DNA of 64,000 nucleotides, from positions 11,908,965 to 11,972,964 of the forward strand of contig NC_092459.1 of assembly GCF_047495875.1 (NCBI RefSeq). Direction: 5' to 3'. The notes below the pieces were generated by a model, which saw nothing but the letters and a program-made list of their open reading frames with translations, ran no database searches and was not told the DNA's origin. Each line of letters opens with the position of its first letter. Within the stretch, counting starts at the first letter, position 1. This document shows positions 36,001-46,747 of the stretch, piece by piece. The translations under genes and the position numbers were made by a program. This stretch comes from Pithys albifrons albifrons. Taxonomy: Eukaryota; Chordata; Aves; Passeriformes; Thamnophilidae.

Positions 36001-38597
36001 AAAGACTGAGAAAACTTTTCCTCACATATTAAGTTGCTTTTAAGAAATATTTTCCAAAACAATTGCATGGATTATTCATTGCCTCTCTCTCTTTGTTCCT
36101 ATTAATATCAGTTTCCAGAGCTCTGTTTGTTAGGGATTTTTTAACCAGTCCTTTTGGTGCTTTGCTCATTTCCACTGATGAGTGTTATTTATTTTGCAAA
36201 TTGAAATGCCTACAACTAAGCCATTAATCCTGGAAAGGCTTTGATAAAATTATTGTGTCTTTCAGAATAATGGAAATGGAAAAAAACATCTTTCACCTCT
36301 CTGAAAGGAGTCATAATGCTTAAGCATTTTCAACAAGCATCAAAAAGAGACCTACAGGCTATTAGCCACCAAGAATCTGTCAATATTTGCTCCAAGCATG
36401 GGCTAGGCACTAAGGCCGTAAGAACCAGAACTCTTCCACATCAATGAGTGCCATACTCTCCAAGCTACAAGGGTCATCATCTCCCTTTCTGTCTCTTGGG
36501 AGAGTGTATAAGAAGGGTAGCTAAAGAATCCATGATAGAGGTGTACAGTGTTCCCTGCCTCCCCAGTTTGGCTCCCACATCACAGATTAATGATTAGGGC
36601 AGGCTCCTATTATGAATTGTCTCAAAGAGTAGAGGCAAAGAGTCTTGCATTTCACATTCTCAAGGACTGTCCTTTAATCTAAGTTCTCACACAGATTGAA
36701 ACTGGAGGATGCTGTTCTGCATTCCTCACCTTTCAAAGAGAAGAGCAGTCCCACTATGACTTCTAAAAGGAAGACTGTAATTACCTCCTTTGAACCAAGG
36801 GCTCCAAGGTGCAATGCACTCAATACCAGATTACAGTGTAATGCCTTTTTTCTCATTATGACTAAACAGAGCATGAAATGAGTGAATTCAGACACAGCTC
36901 TATGTAATTTCATTTGTTCAGGATAAAGAGACATAGGGCATGGATGTAGAAAAGCAGAAAGACTCTCTCTACCTCACAATAAACAACATTTCTTTTTCAC
37001 AGAGAGTCGAAGAGCTATAACAGTGAGGACCATATCTGTAAGAACAAGGAGTCATCAGCTGCAGACCAGAAGGGACTGATCCTGTTATTGTCAGCAGAGA
37101 ACTAGTTTTAGTAGGAGATGCTCCTTACGGTAGATTTTCAGATGTTGAGGTTAAAAGTGATCCTACAGAAGAGCATTCAGTTCTCCAAGTTCCTGGACTC
37201 CAAACCCAGCAGTGCACATCCAAAGACTTGCCTCATTAGCACACTAAATAAGTAAAACCTTTGGTCAGTCACCACATTTCGTCAGAAGTGTGGTTTAAAG
37301 GGAACGCAAACTCCCACTATGTTGCCGGGAGAGATGAGAGCATTTCTGGCTTCCTGTTGGTGTCATCTGCTCATAAACACAGACCTACCTCCTTGTTCTG
37401 GCAGCCAGACACAGAGCACTCTGGGGAGGATGATCTGGGATTTCAAAGCCTGCAGCATTTGTAAAATAAATGGAACTACTGTACAAGCTTACTAGACAGT
37501 TGTGCCCTTAATTTTTCTGCATTTTTCCCAGGTTTCAGAGTATTAAGTTACAGCTGCTGTCCTGCCCATCTCACAAAATGCTTTTGCTGACCAGTCAACT
37601 GGGGAGAGAAACAATCCTGTCACTGACTCAGACACTGTCCCAGGCATGAGGCCAATGAGCCAGGACAGTTTCTGCCTGTCCGGACTCCTGGCTGGCCCAT
37701 GGACAGACAGAGCTGGGCTTTGGAGAACTGGAGACCATCCCAGCTGCATTATCACTGAAGCAGGGGCTGGCAGCCCCAGGGGCTGAAGGCTCATATTATT
37801 GTTAAAGCTTGAAACAACTGAACCTGTTGCATGCAACTTTGATTTAAAACGTTCAGCAGATTCAAAAAGTCCTTTACTTGTGTTACTTTAACTGAAAATG
37901 CCAAATTCTAGTAAAACCGGCCCTTTGAAAATCTGGCTCAAATTTGACAAAGCAATAAAAACATCATCATTTATGTCCTGTTATCTCCTCCCTGTGTTTT
38001 GTTCCTTGACCTCCATCCAGAAGAAAGAAGCAATAAGGTAATGAACTAATCAAAGTTCTCTTTTTTGCTTCTTATTTTTAGCAAAGTGTAAGAAAAATCA
38101 GTTGGGATTAGGAGGGTTGCAAATGTTTAGGGCTGGAAGAGGTAAGAGTTTTCCTCAAGATCAAAACCACTTCGAAGTTATCATGTCTCTGGACAGGAAT
38201 ATAGCTACTATCCACCAGTTAGATCTCACAAAACAAAGGGGTTGGAAACTTAGGAGGGGAAATCATAGTCCATATAGTAATTGGAAAATAATATATTACC
38301 ATTGTGTACAGCAATTTCTGTTTCTTTCAAGTGCTTTAGGAATGTTTCAGGTTTAGGCATGTTCAGAAGAAATTTTAAAGATATACAAGCACAATCCATC
38401 ACTCTGAATACAAAAATGGAAGCCAAATGTTTTAGGATTAACATTTAGACAATTGACATTTAGCTATTAGGGAATTATTTTGGGATTACAGTAGTGTCTG
38501 AATGTCCCTTAAGTGTGAAGGTATTCTAAAACAGCGAATTTATAGAAGTCATTAATTCATTGAAGACAGGCCTTAGGTCATTGTAAACATTTTGTAT
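33096..38597. other. Non-coding sequence, no gene recognised
   Basis: About 5.5 kb without a recognised gene. A perfect hairpin lies at 33219-33239. 33600-33920 is very AT-rich with TTAATATTTATGAAATAATTA-type motifs. 37540-37790 is locally richer in G+C; its - strand open frame (37543-37836, 97 codons) has no domain I recognise. Open frames 36674-36934 (-) and 36696-36881 (+) overlap each other on opposite strands and look like chance. Confidence 0.5.
33219..33239. repeat. Perfect 9-bp inverted repeat, 3-base loop
   Basis: AGACTGTCA (33219-33227), AGA, TGACAGTCT (33231-33239) can form a 9-bp hairpin. No T-run follows and no gene is near, so a terminator or microRNA role is not supported. Confidence 0.8.
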
Positions 38598-38665
38598 CAC
38601 AGAAAGTTTTGGTTGCAAGGGACCTTAAAGATCACCTAATTCTAACTCACCAGGACCTTCCATGT
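38598..38665 (-). mobile_element. CR1 LINE 3'-end fragment, diverged
   Basis: ATCACAGAAAGTTTTGGTTG then CAAGGGACCTTAAAGATCACCTAATTCTAACTC (38598-38650) and CAGGACCTTCCA match the antisense 3' terminus of CR1. Similarity fades after about 38665, although weaker CR1-like wording could continue to about 38800. Confidence 0.78.
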
Positions 38666-41600
38666 TACAAGTTGGCACAGGCCTTCTGTAGATCCTTTGT
38701 TTTACCTGTAAATCTCATGTGGTTGTCTAAGATACGCTCAAGACATCTGTTTAGGGAGCTGAATTGAACCTTGACCATCATGAGCATTCATCATTCCCTG
38801 AGATTCTTCTGTCTGTGAGATGAAGAGCAAGTCATTTACACACAGTTATAAGCTGTGACAATTGCCAATTTCCTTTTGTGAAAAAGAAAAAAAAGAAACA
38901 AAAAGAAAGGCGCTAGCTGGATGCTCAAACTATTTTAGATGATCCTTATCCAGGCATTAATACTGGAAACAATATGGTCCACTCAATAGACCACATCTTA
39001 TTTTTTTCTAACTAAACAAAATTGTAAGTGGCATTCATGTCTACTTTTAGCAACTCCCTGCCTGCTTGACGGGTTGCCCCAGAGGGATCTTCCTCAGCAG
39101 TCATGTGGCATAACCTGCTCTAGAAAATCTAGTGCCCTAGCTGTTTTCTTACCTGGGTGACCTATTCACAATCCTTACTCAGAAAGCCTCATGCTAAATG
39201 ATTAATGACTGGCACCAAAATCTGTTTGTGGAGTGGTACAGGTATGGAATACTGAAAGTCAAGCTCTCCCTGCTTTTGTTTCAGCACTTGCAGGGCTTTC
39301 TCAAAACTTCGTCTTTGCACTGCAAGAAGGGTTTGAAAACAGAAACTCCAGATTAGTGTTGCAGTAAATATATTCCTTGTACTTCTAAAGCACTGAATTC
39401 TTACAGGCCTTCTAGCAAAAACTAAAATGAATAACCTGCAGAATGTGCTAATCTGCATAACGAACCATGAGTGGTAATTTATGTATCTCATAAACAGCTA
39501 GCGATCTGTTGCTTTACAAGCACTATTTTGAGGTTTCATTATCTCACAGAGATAGGCAAATCTGCAACCTTTCACTCATCCAGCAATCTGCAGTGCTTAG
39601 TTGTGCAAAGGAAAGGAATTTGAATTAGAAGATGCCACTTAAAACAAGGAATTGTTAGGAAAACAGTGAAGTGTACAGTTAGCCAGGACAGTACTGCAAG
39701 CAAGAATCTGCAGCAATAACTTACAAGAATAGTACAGGATGCCTCATAGCAGAAATAGAGTTTAGGCAAGTGCAAACTACAGTGAGCTCAAGTTTGTGAT
39801 AAATATTAGCATCCACATTCTTTGGTCAACCATCTCAAATAATCTTGAGAGATGTAGGGGATCATATCACCATTTGTATCATTCAGCACCATAACTGTCA
39901 CTAGCAGTCACCTTTGATGGCCTTGGAAAAACCTGGAGAGTGGATGACCTCTTTTCAAATGCTATTCATTGCATATGGTCTGAGGTATGCACATTTAAAA
40001 TGGTCAGATTCTTTTTTTAAAGGATACAAGAGGTTTTTGCTGTTGTCCATGAAATGAGAATTATATTTCTGTGTAAGGCTACAGAGATAAGTAAAAGGTC
40101 AAGGATGGAGTCACATCATCTGATGTGGTATTATATGCACTGAATTAAGTTATGCTATTCCAAACCCACATATGGTGACACCTTATTAACTTCTGTTGGA
40201 CAATATTTTGCTGAATCTTCAGACTCACTTCTGTCACATCTGATGAAGCATTGAACAGGAGACTGTTCAGGCACATTAAAAAATAAAATTTAGTTCTCAC
40301 GTTCCAAAAGTTTCATGTGATTTTCAGTCAAAAGGGACTCTGTGTGACCATATATTTCTGCCTGTATATGTCTATTACCATGTTGTGTGAAACAATGCAC
40401 AGATATACAGATACAATCACCTTTATATCTCACTAAAAAGCATTTTTAAGAAATTGTGAAAAATTAAGTTTATCTAGAAGTGTGTAAACTAAATGAGACA
40501 AAGTATCAACAGCTTATGCATGCTGTTCTTGGGTTTAAAGTTGTTCATTGGCTCACTGATGGGTAGGAGCACATCTTCTGTTTCTACTCAGAGTTGTTCA
40601 TGAGCTGTGTGGGTTAACCCCCAAAGGTGGTGGTCAGGAATAGCAGAAAAGAGTGCTGACTCCCTGAGTAAAGATTCTATTTTCTTTTTCAGTCTGGGTA
40701 ACTCTGAGTTCCCATCAAAATAAGAAATGGTTAAATTTCTGATAGCAGAAGTTGGTCTTCATTTTTTGATTCAGCTTCCCATGTCACTTCATAGCTTCAG
40801 CCTTCCTATTTTTCTCATTTTCCACCTCTTCTACACTGGAATTATCCTTATGATGGATTGTGCAGTGGTTTAATGAAATGAACTGATGTCTACCCAAGTC
40901 AAACCCTTTAGACGTATTATATCTTTTACATATTAAAATTAAAAGATTTATCTCACACCAAACAACAGGCTCCCTATCTGCTATCATGGAAAACAAATTA
41001 TTTTTTCTCTTTTCTTTCAGGTCACCAAATTCAGGCCCTGAAAATAGTTTTCCCCCTAGCAAAAACGATACCATCATTTTGGTGTGGTTTTCACCTGGAA
41101 TTTGGCCTAAGTTAAATGTGTGGAAAGCATTCCATTTCTACTCTTAATCCATTTGAAGTATCTCCTAGACAACTTGCCAGCCCCTTGTATAGACTTCACT
41201 ACTGTAAGCCTTGTGTTTGGTTAAACAACTGTAACAAAGCAACTGCTTTGTGGTCAAGGCAGTTATATATCTGTCAGGTTCTCTTTCTGTATTTGAATGA
41301 TGATTCTCTTTCACTTCTGCATTGAGATATTTACTAAAATCTTAAGGATTGACATGCTGTGGCAGTCCTCTTCTGATGTCTTGAGGTTGTTTATTCCCTT
41401 TTTTCTGTAACTACTTTTGCAATGCTACATGATAAAACCATTTGCCATATCACTGTGCAGCTAAAAAACACTCAGTCCTAGGTAGAAGAGGAGGTCTGAC
41501 AATACCAGAATTTGAAAAATAGGCTATAAATCTGTTCCAAAGAGAATTAAATCTGAATAGCTACATCCTGACGCAAATGTTGTTTCTTTGTTATAGCCTT

Positions 41601-43048
41601 GCTGTGAATGCAGTGAGAATGCTTTGAGATGGGGTAAGTGCGGCTGAAATTTTCCATTCAAAACATTCTTTCCTGACTATCAGTTTCTCATATCCATTTT
41701 CCTTCTGCATCCTCCAGAATCTGGGGCAACTGCTTCAAACCTCCTGCTTGAGCTCTGCCTCCAACCCTGGACACTTCAGCTCTAAGGCTCCATCTCATCA
41801 AAATTCCTCTGTCCTCACCTGGCTCTGCAGTTCCATAAGGCAAAAGAAAGTAGAAAAATAAGAATCTGGAGACCTCCTTCTCTCCAACGCCCAGGACATT
41901 GTCTGTTCAAAGTGGTTTGGACTTTCATTCAAAAATTTTTATACTGACAGTATTTTATATTTTTTTCTCTCTTTTCTAGCTGAAAATAATTTTTGTCATT
42001 CCAAAGGCCAAAATGGCTAGGAAAACTTATTTTATAATTTAAAGACATATTGCAATTTAAAAAATTTCCTTTAAAAGTAAAGTTAATAACATTCTCAAAT
42101 TTGAAAAAAAATATTTTAGGCAGCAATATCTCTAGGTTGAAGCTTTCAGGTTACTGGGGAAGCTATTCAGGAAGACTGAAGCAGACACATTGGTGACAGT
42201 CTGTAATTTAAAAAACATCTGTGCTTTATATAACTTCTGTTGTGTAAAGCCCAGCCTTTCAGTCACGACCATAATCTACACGGTCTCCTAGAGCTCAGGT
42301 GGTTTAGGTTGAATCCTTCTGGGGCTGGATACAGTGGAGCAGTCTAAATCAGCAGGATCCTTCCTGTTCAGTAAATGAAATGCCTACATAGTTTGCACAG
42401 AATCAAGGTCAGAATAGTTTTCTCCTAAGCCCTTCAAGACAAGCTCACTGTTTTAAAATCATTGAAGTTTATTTTATATAAGAAAACACAGCTGAAAAAG
42501 ATACTGTTCAGAAGCTCTTAACTGCAAACCTAATTGTTACTCTGTCTTGTGTGACAGTCAAACTAAATGGATACTCACTGGACATCATAAAGAAATAAAT
42601 TAAATCAGACTTTCACTGTAGAACAGCAACAAAATCTAAGAAACTCAATACTTGCTGATAGCTAAGATTCTCTTCTTCCTAGAAAAAACATTAAATACTA
42701 TCAGCAAAGTAAAAAAAATAGTAAGTGGTTTTCTTTTAGGGCTGGCAGTCTTCTAAGGAAGCATATTGCAAATGAAATATTACAGAGGGAATTTATCTAA
42801 GAAACTGAAAGGGTAGACCTGGTTGTCTATGGAAGTCATATATTAAAATTGTTCTTTGCAGAAGAGCTTTCAATCTTACTTCAACCATGTACCTCAGTTA
42901 GGAGTGAAGCCACTGCCCCACTCCATGACAATTCAGACACCTGGAAATTATGTCAAGTGAATCACCATAAAATCAGGACTGCTGAAATTCTTCTGAATAT
43001 AAATTCCTACCAGTAGTACCAAATACCTTTGCAGACCATAGGAATAAA
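38666..43048. other. Non-coding sequence, no gene recognised
   Basis: AT-rich DNA with a GAAA-type purine-rich patch at 38879-38908. Open frames 39189-39491 (-, 100 codons) and 40784-41077 (-, 97 codons) show no domain. GTGGGTTAACCCCC at 40607-40620 resembles the start of some LTRs, but no matching end or target duplication was found. Confidence 0.5.
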
Positions 43049-43175
43049 AAAACAAAAAAAACCCCAAAAAACAAACAAACAAACAAAAAAAAAAAAAAAA
43101 ACAAAACAAAACACCACCACCAAAAAAACCCCACAAAACAAAACCAAAACAAAACCAAAACCAAACAAAAAAATT
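43049..43175. repeat. A/C-rich low-complexity tract
   Basis: About 125 bp of almost pure A and C on the + strand: AAAC and AAAACC-type units, an A17 run at 43085-43101, a CACCACCACC patch, and several CCCC tracts (43062-43065, 43129-43132). The three overlapping - strand frames full of F, V, W and C (42948-43230) are translations of this tract and not genes. The composition mirrors, on the opposite strand, the G/T tract at 44515-44650. Confidence 0.9.
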
Positions 43176-44514
43176 GTAGATGATATGACTGTACTGATTC
43201 TACCAAGCATCCAAGTATGGGAAAACTCACCTAAATAACATTGTGAACTCTGCTCTAATTTATCATAATGATATCACTACCTTAGGGTGATTTTCTCATT
43301 TTCTTTTCATACCTTTTGAAGCCAAATCTATTTAAGAGGGCAAGGAGGTATAAAAGTAGTTGTTAAAAAATGAGAATGTCCTGCTTTGAGGTAGCCTTGA
43401 GCTCTCTCGGAGGTATTGCATTGGCCTGTTGTGAGTGCGTGCCCTGAATCTCTATCAGCATCAAATTCACAGCACCAGCCAGAATGCCACAGGGCTTTCT
43501 TCCTCCATTCTTTTGGAGTTAGCAGCTGTTGCCACTACCTTGGACCGTGTGCTTACAAAACAGACCCTCAGTCTTCTGTGTCTTCAATCTGTTAAAATCC
43601 TACTTAAATTTAGAGAACTGGTCACATTGCATTCTTGTACTTCAATGTTTCCAGCTTCAGGAAGGATACATTTTTTATTTTAATTTTAAACTTACATCTC
43701 TGCTGTTATGGTACTGAGGCTGCTGGTCTGTGCACACACAGTCATACCAACAAATGCGTACATAGAAAGTCATCCTCAAACTGTACAATAATTTGAGGAA
43801 ACCTTAAAACCATGTGGAGTTTCTCCAGTAATAAAGTATAGCCCATGTGCATTAAATCCATTAAATGCTTGACTGTGAGAGCCAAGAGAATTGAAGTTCA
43901 TTCTGCAACAGGAAGCAAAAACTGTGGTGTCAAAAGACTGGCAACATAGGGCTCCTATCTCTCCCTCCTGCCCTGAAAAACTGTACCAATGTATTCTCAG
44001 TTACTGAGATCCTTCAAGCAGGTTTCCCAGGTGTGTCACATCACTGAAAAAAATTACTGACCCATTCTTAGTGCCATATATCCCTATAGAAGTGGTATTA
44101 AAGGACAGTGACATAAGCACAACCATCAGTTTTGTCATGACCATTTTCTAAAAAGCACAGAGCCAAAATGGACCATCACTGCTGCTGAGAGTTTTAGTTC
44201 AGTTATGCCTGTGATTAACCTGCACAACTTCCATCTGGTTTCCTTCTATAACCTCTCTGCTTGATGAGAATCATAGCTTCCAGCTAACTTTCGGAGCCTG
44301 CATGTCACATTTCAGCACATCATCTGATGCCAGGGATAAGGACAGAACATATTGCGTGTCAACAGTGTAAACTGTAAGCAAGTTATTGGTATGCAAGTAT
44401 AAATCATTGCCTAAGGGAGATCTTAGTTTTATGCTACAAATCCCCCAGGTCAAAAATAGTTCACAGGTAGGAAAAAAAATGTGGAAATGAGCTTATCTTC
44501 ATTTAGTTAGCCTT
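43176..44514. other. Non-coding sequence, no gene recognised
   Basis: About 1.3 kb between two low-complexity tracts. Open frame 43435-43683 (+, 82 codons) has no recognisable domain. Confidence 0.5.
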
Positions 44515-44650
44515 GTTTGGGTTGGGGGTTTTTGGTGTTTGGGATTTTTTGGTTTTGTTTTTTTTTGTGGTTGGTGGGTTTGGGTTTGGGGGGGAGGAGG
44601 GGAGACAGTGTTGTTTGTGGGGGTTGAGGGTTTTTGTTTGGTTTGGTTTA
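44515..44650. repeat. G/T-rich low-complexity tract
   Basis: Roughly 135 bp dominated by G and T on the + strand (TTTGGGTTGGGGG, GGTTTTG, a T9 run at 44558-44566, GGGTTTGGG, TTTGTTTGG). Likely grown by slippage. It contains a canonical quadruplex motif and is close to a reverse complement in style of the A/C tract 1.4 kb upstream. Confidence 0.88.
44576..44602 (+). other. Canonical G-quadruplex motif
   Basis: G-tracts at 44576-44578, 44582-44584, 44588-44594 and 44599-44602 with loops TTT, TTT and AGGA satisfy G3+N1-7. Additional tracts (GGGGG 44524-44528, GGG 44541-44543, and a further GGGGG about 20 bases downstream) give alternative folds. It is vertebrate-telomere-like in having GGGTTT spacing, but is not a TTAGGG array. 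Confidence 0.8.
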
Positions 44651-46631
44651 AGGGCTCTGAACTTCAAATCACTTCCAGTGATTTATTATTGATTTAATGT
44701 ACCTTTAAATTTTGCCCTTCAAATAATCCTTCTGAATGTCATAGGATGTTGTCCCTTGAAGGCAAGATTGTGAACCAATATGTAGGGATGACTGTACTTG
44801 ACCTAGTTAGGGCTGAGCTTTCTGTTACACAAGACAGAAAATAAAGTTGGAGCATTGCACATTCTTAGGCTTACAAAAGACTGGCAATCTCTACCCTCAC
44901 CACAGATCAGTCAGTGATCAGCCTTTGTATCAAAGATCCAATTTATTTACATAAGGGAAACTTGAGAAGAAACTGTCAGAGATGCTTCTTTGTTTGGAGC
45001 TTTCTGAGGCAGCACTCATTTTTTTGCATCATGTTGTACAGCACCCAGTACTAAAAATCCTTCTCTACAGCTATACGTCTTTCATCACATTGCTAGAAAG
45101 CATTCTCAGGAATAATGAGCTTGGGATGGCTTCTTAGTTCATTTTTTTATGTATGTTATGGTCTTGTACGAAGAACTTAGCTGAGACTGAGCTTCTTTCA
45201 CTCTGGTATTAGAGGCTCATGTAGTAATATAAAGTACTTGCCCATTTAAGTCAATAATTTAAATGACTAGGTTGATACAGATGAGGTGAAAGAACCTATG
45301 CTAGTAATTTCAAGAAACATGTTACTTCATGGACCTGCCTGACTTTGTATGCCTGAATCCACTGTCTCTTCAAAAATTACTCATGTGCAGAAATGTTTGA
45401 ATACAAAAATATTTTGACCTGGACTTCCTCTTTGTGCAGCTCAGGAGCACGCACCTGGGTGGATGAACATTTCAAAAGGTGTGTCTAAGGTTTGTATTAA
45501 ACATGAGCAGAGCAGAGCACCTGTACAGTGCCATGGTTCACCCTTCTCTGTTATTATACATGAATAAACTCAAGCTTTTTATTGAGTGTTCCTTATTACA
45601 TGCTCATACAGCCTCATGGAAGGCACCTTTCCTCACAATGCCATTGAAGAATCACAGTGTAAGAGCAGAAACAGGCAGTCCTCTGTCTCATGTACCTTAC
45701 CCCCAGCTTGCAGAGGCTATAACAGATCTGCCAGATAAACTGGAACCTTAGTTTGGGGTTTGATGAAAACGTCCATTGACATTACTATTTCTATGTGAGT
45801 TTGTAAACTGAGAATTGACATCCACAATCAGGTTTCTGGAACTGATTACAGTGAACCCCAAAATGAGTGTGACACTATCTTGTCAGAGCTGTTCCAAGTC
45901 CCTTGGTGTAAATGTGAATTTGCCCTCCAGTTTGTTAACTGTCTTGCAGTGATTTTAGCAATGGTCAATGTAGCGGCTAATTCACCATTGCATTCTTATT
46001 TTTGCTTCAGGACATCTTTAGTCGTAAGACTTGACTCTGAAAAACCTCCTTAGCTTTTTGGATGTTAAGCAGACAGATGAAATATCTCTGTCATCATGAA
46101 GGAGATATATGTTCTCTCTTTGCTTTGCACAGCTCCAGGGGCCATATTCTAACAGTCTTCTGTGTGGATTCCCTGTGAATGTTATAAAATTATATCACTA
46201 CATTTAAAAGAAATGATGGTGAATCATCTGCTACCTTCCAATACCTCTGTTTCCTCTGTTATCAGTGCTATCCACCTCTCAAGTGATACTTGATGTTACA
46301 GATCTTACAGTTCTGTTTTCTAGTGGGAAAAAAGACTCTAGTATGAATTTAAGGTACAGCCTTGAATGCAACTAGTTTTACTCATACTATTTCTGGCACA
46401 GAGAAGGGCAAAAATCAAGTGGACTGGTTTGTCTTCGAGGATCTCAAAACTGCTCCACTGCCAAGTTCACAACCAATCCTGCAAACAAGTCAACAGTCTT
46501 GTCAGGTCAGCGATTAAAGATTTTTTCACAGCATGGGAAAAAAAGAAAAAACACTGTGCTAAACCAAATCTTAGAAAAACTGTTTTAATCTCATGAAGAA
46601 AGATACAATTTTAAAGTTTCCTATGTCACAA
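44651..46631. other. Non-coding sequence, no gene recognised
   Basis: AT-rich DNA. Open frames 45479-45751 (+, 90 codons) and 46366-46596 (+, 76 codons) lack domains, and the latter runs into A-rich sequence. Nothing else recognised. Confidence 0.5.
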
Positions 46632-46747
46632 GTGGGCAGTTGGACTAGATGATCACTGTAGATCCTTTCCAGCTTAATTATTCTATTCTATTCTATTCTA
46701 TTCTATTCTATTCTATCTATTCTATTCTATTCTATTCTATTCTATTC
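46632..46747 (+). mobile_element. CR1 LINE 3'-end fragment with expanded tail
   Basis: GTGGGCAGTTGGACTAGATG then ATCACTGTAGATCCTTTCCAGCTTA (46633-46677) is the terminal part of a CR1 3' UTR on the + strand. Where the octamer tail would follow, the sequence becomes an (ATTCT)n microsatellite (46680-46747). Only the last 45 bp or so of unique CR1 sequence remain. Confidence 0.85.
46680..46747. repeat. (ATTCT)n microsatellite
   Basis: About 68 bp of ATTCT units with a single interruption (TTCTATCTATTCT around 46711-46722). It grows directly out of a CR1 tail, whose native unit is ATTCTATG or ATTCTGTG, so the pentamer probably arose from the octamer by slippage. Confidence 0.93.

Noticed and set aside
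40607..40640. GTGGGTTAACCCCCAAAGG, similar to the start of some avian LTRs.
   Set aside because: No matching 3' end, target duplication or related copy in the window was found.
42948..43230. Three overlapping hydrophobic frames (F, V, W, C rich) that look like membrane proteins.
   Set aside because: They are translations of the A/C-rich simple tract in all frames of the - strand.
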